DNA of 64,000 nucleotides from Desulfurella amilsii (GTDB lineage: Bacteria; Campylobacterota_A; Desulfurellia; Desulfurellales; Desulfurellaceae): the NCBI RefSeq assembly GCF_002119425.1, contig NZ_MDSU01000018.1:649501-713500 (forward strand), read 5' to 3'. Below, in pieces: positions 9,170 through 18,178 of the stretch (position 1 is the stretch's first letter; the number at the start of each line of letters is the position of its first letter). A program made the translations under genes and the position numbers. The notes beneath the pieces were generated by a model. That model saw only the letters and a program-made list of their open reading frames with translations. It made no database searches and was not told the DNA's origin.

Positions 9170-10131
9170 AAAAACCTCACGCTATCAGAAGTAATAATCC
9201 TTTGTATCCCATTTTGAGTCTCTACAAGCAAAAAACCATATTCATCTATGTCACTAGCCTTACCAATAATTTTTTTAGAATCACTAATAATTTCTACCTT
9301 TCTGCTAAGTGTTGTGTCGTATAATCTCCATAGCTTAATTATATTACTTTTTCGTTTATTTTCAATTAGTTTAATAAGTGCTTCTAAATATTGCACAATT
9401 TTGTCCAAAATGAACAACCTATCAGTGGTTTTTTTTGTAACCTCATATACACTTGTTGCATTGGTTTCTTCTGGTATATCAGCCCAATTTATATTTACAC
9501 CAAAACCGATAATAATTTCGTCTATTGAAGATATATCGCTTTTTGCATCAACTAACACGCCCGCTATTTTTTTATCGCTTACAAGACAATCATTTGGCCA
9601 TTTAATTTTGGCATCAATGCCAATTTGCTTTAGGGCTAGCACTATAGCAATGCAACCTGCAAACATTACAAATAAACCATCTTGTGGCATGAGATTTTTG
9701 GGCAAATAAATATAAGAAGCATATATATTTTCACCAAACGATAACCAGTGTCTGTTTTTGCGACCTCGACCTTGCGTTTGATTAAGTGCAACTATAAGCG
9801 ATTTGTGAGCTAAATTTTTATTATTTTCTGAGATTTTTTTTGCCTCATCCATTGTAGAAGTAGTATTTTCAAAAAAAAATATATTTTCAACAGCCGTTGT
9901 ATGCTTTAATTTTTCAATCTCGTAAAGGTTAAGTAAATCAGGTGGATTTTGAGTCAGTTTATAACCTACACCCCTTTTTGCTTCAATAATATAGCCTAAC
10001 TTTTGTAATTTTTTGATATGTTGCCAAATGGCAATCCTTGATATTTGGGTTATTGAGCACAAATATTCACTACTAACAAAGTTACCTTTATTACTGTATA
10101 GAATTTCCAACATAATACGAGTGGTATTCAT
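9166..10131 (-). CDS. birA: Bifunctional biotin protein ligase / biotin operon repressor
   Basis: Activates biotin as biotinyl-AMP and attaches it to carrier proteins. The 321 residues comprise an N-terminal winged helix (SSEYLCSITQISRIAIWQHIKKLQKLGY), the catalytic domain with the GRGRKNRHWLSFGENIYAS adenylate loop and KWPNDCLV, and a C-terminal SH3-like segment. The N-terminal DNA-binding domain marks the class II repressor type; no biotin operator was identified in the window. It starts 3 bases after the thiC stop and overlaps the diguanylate cyclase, forming a tight operon. Confidence 0.93.
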   Translation of the reverse strand: MNTTRIMLEILYSNKGNFVSSEYLCSITQISRIAIWQHIKKLQKLGYIIEAKRGVGYKLTQNPPDLLNLYEIEKLKHTTAVENIFFFENTTSTMDEAKKISENNKNLAHKSLIVALNQTQGRGRKNRHWLSFGENIYASYIYLPKNLMPQDGLFVMFAGCIAIVLALKQIGIDAKIKWPNDCLVSDKKIAGVLVDAKSDISSIDEIIIGFGVNINWADIPEETNATSVYEVTKKTTDRLFILDKIVQYLEALIKLIENKRKSNIIKLWRLYDTTLSRKVEIISDSKKIIGKASDIDEYGFLLVETQNGIQRIITSDSVRFL

Positions 10132-10134
10132 CTA

Positions 10135-11418
10135 TTATCTATTGCGCAAAGCTTTGTTTAGTAATTTGATTGCGCAAAATTTACCACACATTGTGCATAC
10201 ATCATTTTCTTTCGGCAAAGAAGACTGTCTTTGTGCTTTCACATATTCTGGGTCAATAGACAACTCCATCATTTTGTTCCAATTAAGGTCTTTCCTTGCC
10301 TTTGACATTTCTATATCCCAATCAATTGCGCCTGGAATCTTTTTTGCAATATCTGCTGCATGAGCTGCTATACGCGTTACTATGACGCCTTCCCTTACAT
10401 CTTCTGGGTTTGGCAGTCTCACATGCTCGGCTTTTGTCACATAGCACAGCATATCTGCGCCATATGAAGCCATAAGCGCACCACCAATAGCGCTTGTTAT
10501 ATGGTCATAGCCTGGTGCAATATCTGTAACAACTGGACCTAACACATAAAACGGTGCATTTTCGCACACAGCTTCTTCGATTTTTGCATTTGTAATAATC
10601 TGATCAATGGGTACATGGCCTGGACCTTCTATCATAGACTGCACGCCCACACTTAAAGCCTTCTTGTGCAATTCTCCTAAAATAATTAACTCTTCAATTT
10701 GCGATCTATCTGTGGCATCAGCTATGGCACCTGGTCTGAAGCCATCACCTAAAGATATCGTAACATCATATTTTTTGATAATTTCAAGTACATCGTCAAA
10801 ATACTCATAAAGCGGGTTTTCTTTCTCGTGATAAAGCATCCAAACAGCTAAGAAAGAACCGCCTCTTGAGACTATATCTTCTATCCTTCTCTGTTTGATT
10901 AATCTTTCGAGCGAGCTTTGAGTTACTCCGCAGTGCAGTGTCATGTAATCAATCCCATCTTGAGCCTGTTTTTCTATGGTCTTTAATAAATAATCCTTTG
11001 TTAAATTTATGATGGAACCTTCCCTTGTTGCAACTTCAACCGCAGCTTGATATATTGGAACATTTCCAACCACGATAGTTGACTCTTCTAAGATTTTTCT
11101 TCTAAAAAAATCCAGGTCACCACCTGTTGACAGATCCATAATTGAATCAGCTTTGGCCTCAATTGCCGCTTTTACTTTTAGTAATTCTGCATTTATATCA
11201 ACTATATCACTTGAAGTGCCAATGTTGGCATTTACTTTCGTTTTTAAGCCTTTACCTACACCCATTGCTTCAATTTGATGATTTATGTTTTTTGGTATTA
11301 CCATTGTTCCTTTTATTAAACCTTCCATTATAAATTCTTCGCTTCTTTTTTCTTTGGCTGCAACTTCTTTAATTTGTTTTGTAGCAATGCCTTTTTGGGC
11401 ATACTCAATTTGCGTCAT
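10135..11418 (-). CDS. thiC: Phosphomethylpyrimidine synthase ThiC
   Basis: A radical SAM enzyme converting aminoimidazole ribotide to the HMP-P pyrimidine of thiamine. At 427 residues it is the short anaerobe-type form. Motifs include GVTQSSLERL, SLGDGFRPGAIADATD, QSMIEGPGHVPIDQI and GALMASYGADMLCYVT. The atypical C-terminal cluster motif C-x2-C-x4-C is present as CTMCGKFC. The start is the ATG ending at 11418. The 87 bases between it and tRNA-Leu contain no recognisable TPP riboswitch (THI box), unlike many thiC genes. Confidence 0.96.
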   Translation of the reverse strand: MTQIEYAQKGIATKQIKEVAAKEKRSEEFIMEGLIKGTMVIPKNINHQIEAMGVGKGLKTKVNANIGTSSDIVDINAELLKVKAAIEAKADSIMDLSTGGDLDFFRRKILEESTIVVGNVPIYQAAVEVATREGSIINLTKDYLLKTIEKQAQDGIDYMTLHCGVTQSSLERLIKQRRIEDIVSRGGSFLAVWMLYHEKENPLYEYFDDVLEIIKKYDVTISLGDGFRPGAIADATDRSQIEELIILGELHKKALSVGVQSMIEGPGHVPIDQIITNAKIEEAVCENAPFYVLGPVVTDIAPGYDHITSAIGGALMASYGADMLCYVTKAEHVRLPNPEDVREGVIVTRIAAHAADIAKKIPGAIDWDIEMSKARKDLNWNKMMELSIDPEYVKAQRQSSLPKENDVCTMCGKFCAIKLLNKALRNR

Positions 11419-11505
11419 AACACCCCCTTAAATTAATTGTATTATTACATTAATTATCAAATTTATCAAGTGGTATAAGAGATATGTAATAAAAGGCTTT
11501 TAATT

Positions 11506-11592
11506 TGGTGCCGGGGGCGGGACTTGAACCCGCACGAGGTAACCCTCACTACCCCCTCAAAGTAGCGTGTCTACCAGTTCCACCACCTCGGC
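11506..11592 (-). tRNA. tRNA-Leu (anticodon GAG)
   Basis: A class II tRNA with a long variable arm. The anticodon stem-loop CTACT/TTGAGGG/GGTAG gives GAG. The T stem GCGGG/CCCGC is perfect, the T loop is TTCAAGT and the CCA is encoded. The acceptor stem GCCGAGG/CCCCGGC has an A5-C68 mismatch, which is unusual. A good promoter lies upstream. thiC follows 87 bases downstream and may be read through. Confidence 0.95.
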
Positions 11593-11605
11593 GCTTATTT
11601 TATGT

Positions 11606-11634
11606 TTTATAATATAGTCTGTTATTTTTGTCAA
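11606..11634 (-). promoter_or_regulatory. Sigma-70-type promoter of tRNA-Leu
   Basis: Read on the minus strand: TTGACA (11629-11634), a 17-base spacer, then TATAAA (11606-11611). The predicted start is a few bases before the tRNA 5' end at 11592. Confidence 0.65.
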
Positions 11635-11650
11635 GTAAGTTAAAATTTAC

Positions 11651-11686
11651 TTTTATAAAAAATTTTTTTATGCTATACTTTTTTTA
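11651..11686 (+). promoter_or_regulatory. Extended -10 promoter giving a leaderless start for the decaheme cytochrome
   Basis: TGC followed by TATACT (11674-11679) is an extended -10. The ATG at 11686 follows after exactly six bases, and no Shine-Dalgarno sequence separates them, so transcription should begin at or next to the A of ATG. The -35 is weak. Confidence 0.5.
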
Positions 11687-13269
11687 TGCGGGTTTTGTTT
11701 TTTTTGGCTTTTTTGTTGCTTCCTATAATTAGCAAAGCTGCTAATTTTAACGATTGTTTATCTTGCCATAAAGGCATTGAACAAATGCCACCACCACACA
11801 ACTTTAGCTGTCAATCATGCCATGTATTGCCCAAGGATAGAAATAAGCCACTTACATCACACAACATGATTATAAAAAACCCATCGGCACCTAAATATTG
11901 GAATACTTTTTGTTACAAATGCCACGCAAAGCAGATTGATGATGTAGAGCACTCACTGCATTATACAGCCTACGGTGAAATAAACAAAACGCTTTTAACG
12001 CTGCTTCACAAAAAAACAAGCTACACAGTCCAAGACCTGCCATCAAAAGGCAAAAACACACTTGAGACACTATCTTTTCAGTTCCTAAGGGAAAATTGTC
12101 TTAAATGCCACATATCAACTGAAGGCGAAAAGGGCACTGGTTTATACAGACCTTCTGGGTGTGCTGCCTGCCACATGCCTTTATCAAAAGACGGCATATA
12201 CCTTGGAAAAGACAAAGCTATGCATGGCAAACCCTCAAATATAGCTTACCACAGTTTTATAAAACCTCAAATGCAAAACTGTTTATCCTGCCACAACAAA
12301 CAATACGTAGGCACTGATTACTTGGGTATGTTCCCAAAAGAGTTTGGCGAAACATACAGAACCCCAATAAACAAAGAAGGTAATTTTCCTCCTGTGATAT
12401 ACGGCATTGATTACAATTATTTAGCAAAAGATGTACACTACAAAGCAGGTATGACATGTATGTCATGCCACACAAAACAAGAAGTTATGGGAAATGGTAA
12501 ATTTTATCACAATGAAACGCAAAGCTTGCAGGTAAGTTGTCAAACATGCCATGGTGGATATCATACAAAACCTACCAGGTATTTTAAAAACATAAAACTT
12601 TTTAACCCAAACATACCTGGCCACAAATATCACGAAAATGTCTCTTGCAGTGCCTGTCATGCACAATGGACTATATACGATTTTGGCTTTTATGCCCTTA
12701 AAGACGATACAAAAGACTACACCAAATGGTCTGCTTTTACACTTACCGGTAACCCACAAGCGGATAAGTTTTTATCTAATGCTATAGGTCTTATGGAAGA
12801 AGGTAAAATCCCGCCGCCTCCCATGCAGGAAGATTTTCTTACTGGTAAATTAGTGCCAGGACTTTGGCATATTGGATATTTATTCACAAGATGGGAATAT
12901 GTAATACTAGGTAAAATGGGTAGCAAATATGTAATATTGCGCCCAATGTATCAGTATTACTTTAGCTATAAAAACGCGCAAGGCAAAGTTATTGTAAATA
13001 ATAAATTTATGGGTGCAGACTGGGAACCATACTTTCCTCATACGATTGGCAAAGCACGAAGCTGTTTATTTTGCCATGGAAATAAAACCGTAGCAGGCGA
13101 TGGCTTTTATCCGTTAAAAGACAATTATGCAACAAACCTTATGAGACCAACAACATGCGCACAGAGCAATGTTAGGGTATTAAACAATAAAGAAAAAGAA
13201 AACCTCATAAATTACACGCCTTTATTCAAAAAAGAATATTTGAGACACCTAAATTATTATAAAAAATGA
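11686..13269 (+). CDS. Periplasmic decaheme c-type cytochrome
   Basis: An exported electron-transfer protein of 527 residues. A signal peptide (MRVLFFLAFLLLPIISKA) is followed by ten CxxCH heme-binding motifs: CLSCH, CQSCH, CYKCH, CLKCH, CAACH, CLSCH, CMSCH, CQTCH, CSACH and CLFCH. No lipobox and no other membrane span is seen, so a soluble periplasmic location is likely. A heme-poor stretch of about 170 residues separates motifs nine and ten. I do not recognise a catalytic family with certainty; electron transfer to sulfur compounds or metals is possible (inference). It is alone on its strand, and its 3' end abuts the opposing gene. Confidence 0.88.
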   Translation: MRVLFFLAFLLLPIISKAANFNDCLSCHKGIEQMPPPHNFSCQSCHVLPKDRNKPLTSHNMIIKNPSAPKYWNTFCYKCHAKQIDDVEHSLHYTAYGEINKTLLTLLHKKTSYTVQDLPSKGKNTLETLSFQFLRENCLKCHISTEGEKGTGLYRPSGCAACHMPLSKDGIYLGKDKAMHGKPSNIAYHSFIKPQMQNCLSCHNKQYVGTDYLGMFPKEFGETYRTPINKEGNFPPVIYGIDYNYLAKDVHYKAGMTCMSCHTKQEVMGNGKFYHNETQSLQVSCQTCHGGYHTKPTRYFKNIKLFNPNIPGHKYHENVSCSACHAQWTIYDFGFYALKDDTKDYTKWSAFTLTGNPQADKFLSNAIGLMEEGKIPPPPMQEDFLTGKLVPGLWHIGYLFTRWEYVILGKMGSKYVILRPMYQYYFSYKNAQGKVIVNNKFMGADWEPYFPHTIGKARSCLFCHGNKTVAGDGFYPLKDNYATNLMRPTTCAQSNVRVLNNKEKENLINYTPLFKKEYLRHLNYYKK

Positions 13270-13809
13270 TTATCTTTCGTAAAATAAATTAGACGGGATA
13301 GTTGTATATGATTTAATCTCGTTCTTGTCGTTTTGGTATATAGTGTAGCAGTAAATGCCAACTTGCGTCAAAAAATCCAGCAAGTATTTATCGTTATTGT
13401 TAAGCTCCCGCTTAATGGCCTTATCTATAACAAAAATTATGTATATAGAGTGCCTAAATTTTACATCTGCAATATACATAAATGTTTGACCAATAGCGCT
13501 AACCCATGCGGATTGGTCTTTTTGTGTATTTACTTCAAGCTCAATAAATATTGAGTTTTTGGGATCGTAAAAGTCAGCTTGCCAAAATTTATAGCTTTTT
13601 GATGTAAGAGACTTAAGTGTTGTCATGGTAGGAATATTTTTGTCTTGAAGCAACATATTGTATTTTTGAGCAACTTTTTTAAACTCATCTTTTATGTCTT
13701 GTATTTTTGTCTGAGAATCCTTATTAAAAAAACTATATAAATTAGAAAACCTTACCTGATAATTAAAATAAGCATTAAAAACATCCACAATAGGATACGA
13801 ATTAAACAT
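13270..13809 (-). CDS. Uncharacterised protein, PD-(D/E)XK nuclease-like
   Basis: A protein of 179 residues without a confident family. The central part (FYDPKNSIFIELEVN, then AIGQTFMYI, then IYIIFVIDK) has the strand-strand-helix order of PD-(D/E)XK folds: acidic residues on strands and a Q-x3-Y-like helix motif. The expected lysine of the catalytic E-x-K is not clear, so it may be an inactive relative. There is no membrane segment. The ATG is preceded by AAAAGGTGATCG, a fair ribosome site. It meets the decaheme gene tail to tail with no gap and no terminator between them. Function unknown. Confidence 0.6.
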   Translation of the reverse strand: MFNSYPIVDVFNAYFNYQVRFSNLYSFFNKDSQTKIQDIKDEFKKVAQKYNMLLQDKNIPTMTTLKSLTSKSYKFWQADFYDPKNSIFIELEVNTQKDQSAWVSAIGQTFMYIADVKFRHSIYIIFVIDKAIKRELNNNDKYLLDFLTQVGIYCYTIYQNDKNEIKSYTTIPSNLFYER

Positions 13810-13873
13810 CGATCACCTTTTTATACATTTAACTGGAAGTTTACAAATTATTTTCAATTTTGCAAGAAAAAAA

Positions 13874-14623
13874 CTAAATACCATAAAAAAAATGCATCAA
13901 TTCTTTCCCAAAAAAGATATAAGAAAAGGCACTGAGTGCTAAAAAAGGCCCAAATGGTATTTTAGCTTTAAAATTTTTACCAAATAAAAAAACCAATAAA
14001 ATTCCTGCGATGGAACCTGTAAGCGATGCAACAAAAACAGTGTACAATACACCTACCCAGCTAGTCCATACACCCACTGTACCAAGCAATTTTACATCAC
14101 CAAAACCTAGTGCTTCCTGTTTTAACAATTTTGAAAATATAACTGCCAAAGCATAAAACAACACAAAACCAAACACACCCCCAATTAAGCTTTCGATAAT
14201 TGCGCCATTGTATATTGCAAACAAAAACCCAAATATTAGCAATAATACATTTATAACATCGGGTATAATAAACAATTCTAAATCTATAAAACTTAAAGTT
14301 AACAAACAATACCCAAAAATGGCCCAAAAAACACTTTGCAAAGCAAAACCAAACTTTAGAAAAACACACAAGGCGATTAGTCCACCAAATAACTCCACAA
14401 TTGGATGCTTTATAGGTATATTTGATTTGCAATTGCGGCATTTACCTTTTAAAAAAATGTAGCTTAAAATAGGAATATTATCGTACCATTTAATCCGAGT
14501 TTTGCAAATGGGACAGCTAGATGGAGGAGTTATAATAGAAAGACCGCGCGGGATCCTATAAATACAAACATTTAGAAAACTACCAAATATTATACCTATT
14601 ATAAAAACAAATAAATAGATCAA
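13874..14623 (-). CDS. pilD: Prepilin leader peptidase / N-methyltransferase
   Basis: Cleaves and N-methylates type IV prepilins or pseudopilins at the inner membrane. The 249 residues have eight hydrophobic segments, the N-terminal zinc-binding loop with two CxxC pairs (CPICKTRIKWYDNIP and CRNCKSNIPIKHP), and the two catalytic aspartates in FIDLELFIIPD and GFGDVKLLG. It overlaps tatC by 4 bases. No pilin or secretion ATPase gene is in the window, so the substrates are encoded elsewhere. Confidence 0.93.
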   Translation of the reverse strand: MIYLFVFIIGIIFGSFLNVCIYRIPRGLSIITPPSSCPICKTRIKWYDNIPILSYIFLKGKCRNCKSNIPIKHPIVELFGGLIALCVFLKFGFALQSVFWAIFGYCLLTLSFIDLELFIIPDVINVLLLIFGFLFAIYNGAIIESLIGGVFGFVLFYALAVIFSKLLKQEALGFGDVKLLGTVGVWTSWVGVLYTVFVASLTGSIAGILLVFLFGKNFKAKIPFGPFLALSAFSYIFFGKELMHFFYGI

Positions 14624-15360
14624 TCTTCGTCCTCTTTTTTTGGTTTTTGAGCAATATAGACAACACCAATACTAACCACATATAACAAAATCATAGGTAT
14701 AGCCATCAAAAATTGAGATAATACATCTGGTGGGGCAAGCACTGCAGCTACTATAAAAGCGCCAAGTATCGCATAATCCCATTTTTTTATTAGCCATTTT
14801 GCGTTAATTACATCGGCTTTTGCTAAAATATAGCTAACAACGGGCATCTCAAAAATTAACCCAAACGCAAAACAAATCCTTAAAAAAAACGACACATATT
14901 GCTTAATGCTAGGCATAGCAGACATTTCCTTCCCACCATAATTAACTAAAAACTTTAAACCAATTGGTAGTATAACTTTATAAGCAAAAACACAGCCTAT
15001 CAAAAAAAACACAGTGGCAAAAAAAATAAATGGCAAAACAATCTTTTTTTCCTTTTTTGTTAAACCTGGATGCACAAACATCCATATATGATAAAAAATA
15101 TACGGCAAACCAAAAAGCACAGCAGCATACAAAGAAACTTCCATCCTAACCCAAAAAGCTTCCGTTATACCTGTAAAAATCACATGGCTTGTAGGAGGCA
15201 AAACCTTTATAAGTGGCTTTAGTATGAACTGCAGTATACGAAGTGAAAAGTGAAATGTTATAAGAGCTAATATACCAAGAACAATTGTTACATAAATAAT
15301 CCTTAGCCTGAGCTCTTCTAAGTGCTCAAGCAAAGTCATGTTATTTGGGTTTTTCTTCAT
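14620..15360 (-). CDS. tatC: Twin-arginine translocase subunit TatC
   Basis: The signal-recognition core of the Tat exporter, 246 residues with six membrane segments. The conserved N-terminal HLEELRLRI motif and FVHPGLTKKEKK, EMPVVSYILAKA and the LAPPDVLSQFLMAIPM region are all present. It overlaps tatB by 20 bases and prepilin peptidase by 4 bases, indicating translational coupling. Confidence 0.96.
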   Translation of the reverse strand: MKKNPNNMTLLEHLEELRLRIIYVTIVLGILALITFHFSLRILQFILKPLIKVLPPTSHVIFTGITEAFWVRMEVSLYAAVLFGLPYIFYHIWMFVHPGLTKKEKKIVLPFIFFATVFFLIGCVFAYKVILPIGLKFLVNYGGKEMSAMPSIKQYVSFFLRICFAFGLIFEMPVVSYILAKADVINAKWLIKKWDYAILGAFIVAAVLAPPDVLSQFLMAIPMILLYVVSIGVVYIAQKPKKEDED

Positions 15361-15709
15361 CTGATTGTGTTTTTTTGGGCTCTTGTTCTTTCTTGGCTTC
15401 TTCTATTAAACTTTTCCATTCGTTTTTAATCTTTTCTGCTGGATTTATATCTTTGATATCTTTGATATTTTTGATATTTTTGAAACTTGTCATATTTTTT
15501 AGATCTCTTATTTTTTTGAAATCTTCTACATACTCGTTATCTATATCTATGTTTTGTTTTATATCGCTTTTTGCTTGCTCGTAAGCCTTAATAAAGGCTT
15601 TGTAAAATTTGGCAAATTCCCTTGCTAGCTCAGGCAAACGCCTTGGCCCTACAATAACAATTAATATAAACAATATTACAAGTAATTCGCCATCGGATAT
15701 ACCAAACAT
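15341..15709 (-). CDS. tatB: Twin-arginine translocase subunit TatB (TatA/B family)
   Basis: A 122-residue protein. A single N-terminal membrane segment (GELLVILFILIVIV) is followed by GPRRLPELAREFAKFYKAF, an amphipathic helix, and a long charged tail. The tail length and the absence of an FG motif after the hinge favour TatB over TatA. The tail contains short repeats of the type NIKDIK. It overlaps tatC. Confidence 0.85.
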   Translation of the reverse strand: MFGISDGELLVILFILIVIVGPRRLPELAREFAKFYKAFIKAYEQAKSDIKQNIDIDNEYVEDFKKIRDLKNMTSFKNIKNIKDIKDINPAEKIKNEWKSLIEEAKKEQEPKKTQSDEEKPK

Positions 15710-15716
15710 TTTAATG

Positions 15717-15747
15717 AAGATTTAGCCTGCAAAAACAGGCGAATCTT
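15717..15747 (-). terminator. Hairpin between rpmB and the tat operon
   Basis: Two arms (15717-15729 and 15736-15747) form an imperfect 12-pair stem with a CAAAAA loop, directly downstream of rpmB and 8 bases before tatB. There is no strong U tract, so it may be a weak terminator or an RNA-processing structure. Confidence 0.5.
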
Positions 15748-15753
15748 AACTAC

Positions 15754-15945
15754 TTATATTACTTTTTCAACTTTACCAGATTTTAAACATGTTGTGCAAA
15801 CAATCATCTTTTTTGGTTTGCCATTTTGCAAAACTTTAACCTTTTGAAGATTTGGGTACCATACTTTTTTGGTTTTTCTGTTAGAGTGGCTAACATTGTT
15901 TCCAACATGAACGCTTTTTCCACAAATTTCGCACTTCCTTGACAT
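15754..15945 (-). CDS. rpmB: 50S ribosomal protein L28
   Basis: A 63-residue protein of the large ribosomal subunit. The start [20 protein letters not shown] and the end [10 protein letters not shown] carry the two CxxC pairs of the zinc-binding form of L28. AAGGAGG precedes the ATG. It lies between topA and the tat genes. Confidence 0.96.
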   Translation of the reverse strand: MSRKCEICGKSVHVGNNVSHSNRKTKKVWYPNLQKVKVLQNGKPKKMIVCTTCLKSGKVEKVI

Positions 15946-15985
15946 TTCACAACCTCCTTAAGACAAATACACTATAAACAATATG

Positions 15986-18178
15986 CTACAATTTTTCAAG
16001 TTCTTCTTTTTCAATGACCTCTTTATAATCGCAATTTGGGTTTGCGCATTTTAGTGTATCCTTTAAAACCTTAAACAGTCCATAACCACATTTTGGGCAT
16101 TTTTTATTAATAATATTACCTTTGATAGTGAATTTACAAGTAGGATAATTGCTACAACCGTAAAATTTTCCGCGTTTTGAAGATTTCTCAACTAAATCTC
16201 CACCACACAAAGGACACTTCAATCCGGTAGGATACGGGATTGTGTTTTTACAATTAGGGTAGTTTGAGCATGCAAGAAACTTAGAACCTTTTTTTGAATG
16301 CTTAACAACCATTTTTGAACCACATTTATCGCAAATTATGTCGACTGTTTCTTCGTTTAATGACTTTGTGTTTTTACACTTGGGATAATTTGAGCATGCA
16401 AGAAACCTGCCAAAGCGACCTTGTCTTATAACCATTGGTGAGCCGCAAAGTTCACATACCTTATTGGTAGGTTCATCTTTGGGCTTTATGCTATCCATTT
16501 CTTGATAAGCTTTGTCAAGCATCAAGCGAAATTTTTCATAAAAATTTTCTAACAATTTAGTCTTATCTACCTTGTTTTTGGCTACGTTATCTAAGTCTTC
16601 CTCAAGTTTTGCTGTAAAATCTACATTTATAATATCTTTAAAGAAATTATCCAATGATTTTGAAACTATCACTCCAATCTCTGTTGGGTAAAATTTTTTA
16701 TCATTTAGGACTACATACTCTCTTTCTAAAATTGTATCAATTATAGTAGCATATGTAGAAGGCCTGCCAATACCGTATGATTCAAGTGTTTTTATAAGAC
16801 TTGCTTCTGTATACCTTGGTGGTGGTTCGGTAAAATGCTGTTTTTCTACCACATCTTTGAGCTTAACACTGTCGTTTTGCTTAAAATTCGGTGCTTTTTG
16901 GAAATCATTGTCCGATAAATCCCAGATTTTTAAGTAACCATCAAAAACAAGTTCATTGAAGTTTGCTTTTGATTTAAAACGGTTGGAAGAAAAAATTATA
17001 CTAATTGTATTTATTTTTGCGCTTGCAGCTTGACTTGCCATAAATTTTTTCCAAATTAGGCTGTATAGTTTGTACTCATCATCGCTTAAGTGTTCCTTTG
17101 CCATATCTGGCAATAAAGATGGCTTTGTAGGTCTTATGGCTTCGTGCGCTTCTTGAGCTGTTTTTGATTTGGTTTTGTAAATGTTTTGTTGTTTTGGCGC
17201 ATACGAGTGTCCATAAAATTTTTTAATGATATCTAAAGCTTCCTCTTGCGCTTGGCTTGCCACATTTAGTGAATCGGTTCTCATGTATGTGATAAGGCCC
17301 ATGCGTTCTTTTTGTAAACTCACACCCTCATAGAGCTTTTGAGCTATTTTCATAGTCTTTTTTGGAGGAAACCCTAAAATCGTGGAAGCTTCTTGCTGCA
17401 GAGTGCTTGTGATGTATGGTGGCTTTGGTTTTCTTACAACTGTTTTTTTTGTTATACTTTCTACGATAAATTGCTCTTTTTCAATTTGAGTTTTTATATC
17501 CTTTGCTAAAGCAGCATTATTGATGTAAAATTTATCTAATTCAACATTGTCTATGCTGATTAAAATAGATTCAACCTGATTGTTCTTATCTGAAAAAACC
17601 AAATGCAGCGTCCAGTATTCTTTTTTTACAAAATTTTTTATTTCTTCTTCTCTTTCTACAGCCAGTTTCAATGCGACAGATTGCACCCTTCCAGCAGAAA
17701 GCCCACGTCTTATTTTTTTTGCCAAGAGCGGAGATAGTTTGTAACCAACAATTCTATCTAAAATTCGCCTTGACTCTTGAGAATATACCATCAGAAGGTC
17801 AATGTTTCGTGGGTTTTTTAAGGCATTTAAAATTGCTTCTTTTGTAATTTCGTGAAAAACAATGCGCTCAACCTTATCTTTCGGGATTTTGCCAGCTTCA
17901 ACAATATGATAACCAATAGCTTCACCTTCTCTATCTTCATCTGTAGCTATGTAAACTTTATTTGACTGTTCGCTTAGTGTTTTAATTTTTTCAACAATAG
18001 GCTTTTTGTCTTTTAAAATTGTATACTTTGGTTTAAAACTATGTTCAATATCAACGCCAAAATTATTCTTTGGCAAATCCCTAATATGCCCATAAGAGGC
18101 CATGACTTCATAACCTTTACCCAAGAAGCGCGATATGGTTTTAGCTTTTGCTGGCGATTCTACTATAACTAAGTTCAT
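15986..18178 (-). CDS. topA: DNA topoisomerase I
   Basis: A type IA topoisomerase that relaxes negative supercoils, 730 residues. The TOPRIM domain starts at MNLVIVESPAKAKTI and has the acidic triad in ATDEDREGEAIGYH. The catalytic tyrosine is in GLITYMRTDSLN. Four C-terminal zinc ribbons follow residue 570; the first three end in SNYPKCKNT-like sequences and the fourth in CANPNCDYKEV. The 5' end overlaps dprA by 4 bases, a common arrangement. Confidence 0.97.
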   Translation of the reverse strand: MNLVIVESPAKAKTISRFLGKGYEVMASYGHIRDLPKNNFGVDIEHSFKPKYTILKDKKPIVEKIKTLSEQSNKVYIATDEDREGEAIGYHIVEAGKIPKDKVERIVFHEITKEAILNALKNPRNIDLLMVYSQESRRILDRIVGYKLSPLLAKKIRRGLSAGRVQSVALKLAVEREEEIKNFVKKEYWTLHLVFSDKNNQVESILISIDNVELDKFYINNAALAKDIKTQIEKEQFIVESITKKTVVRKPKPPYITSTLQQEASTILGFPPKKTMKIAQKLYEGVSLQKERMGLITYMRTDSLNVASQAQEEALDIIKKFYGHSYAPKQQNIYKTKSKTAQEAHEAIRPTKPSLLPDMAKEHLSDDEYKLYSLIWKKFMASQAASAKINTISIIFSSNRFKSKANFNELVFDGYLKIWDLSDNDFQKAPNFKQNDSVKLKDVVEKQHFTEPPPRYTEASLIKTLESYGIGRPSTYATIIDTILEREYVVLNDKKFYPTEIGVIVSKSLDNFFKDIINVDFTAKLEEDLDNVAKNKVDKTKLLENFYEKFRLMLDKAYQEMDSIKPKDEPTNKVCELCGSPMVIRQGRFGRFLACSNYPKCKNTKSLNEETVDIICDKCGSKMVVKHSKKGSKFLACSNYPNCKNTIPYPTGLKCPLCGGDLVEKSSKRGKFYGCSNYPTCKFTIKGNIINKKCPKCGYGLFKVLKDTLKCANPNCDYKEVIEKEELEKL

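Noticed and set aside
9248-9709. Plus-strand frame of 153 codons
   Set aside because: It is the antisense of birA and shows no recognisable protein features.
11419-11505. Possible TPP riboswitch before thiC
   Set aside because: Only 87 AT-rich bases separate thiC from tRNA-Leu, and no THI-box sequence or fold is visible.
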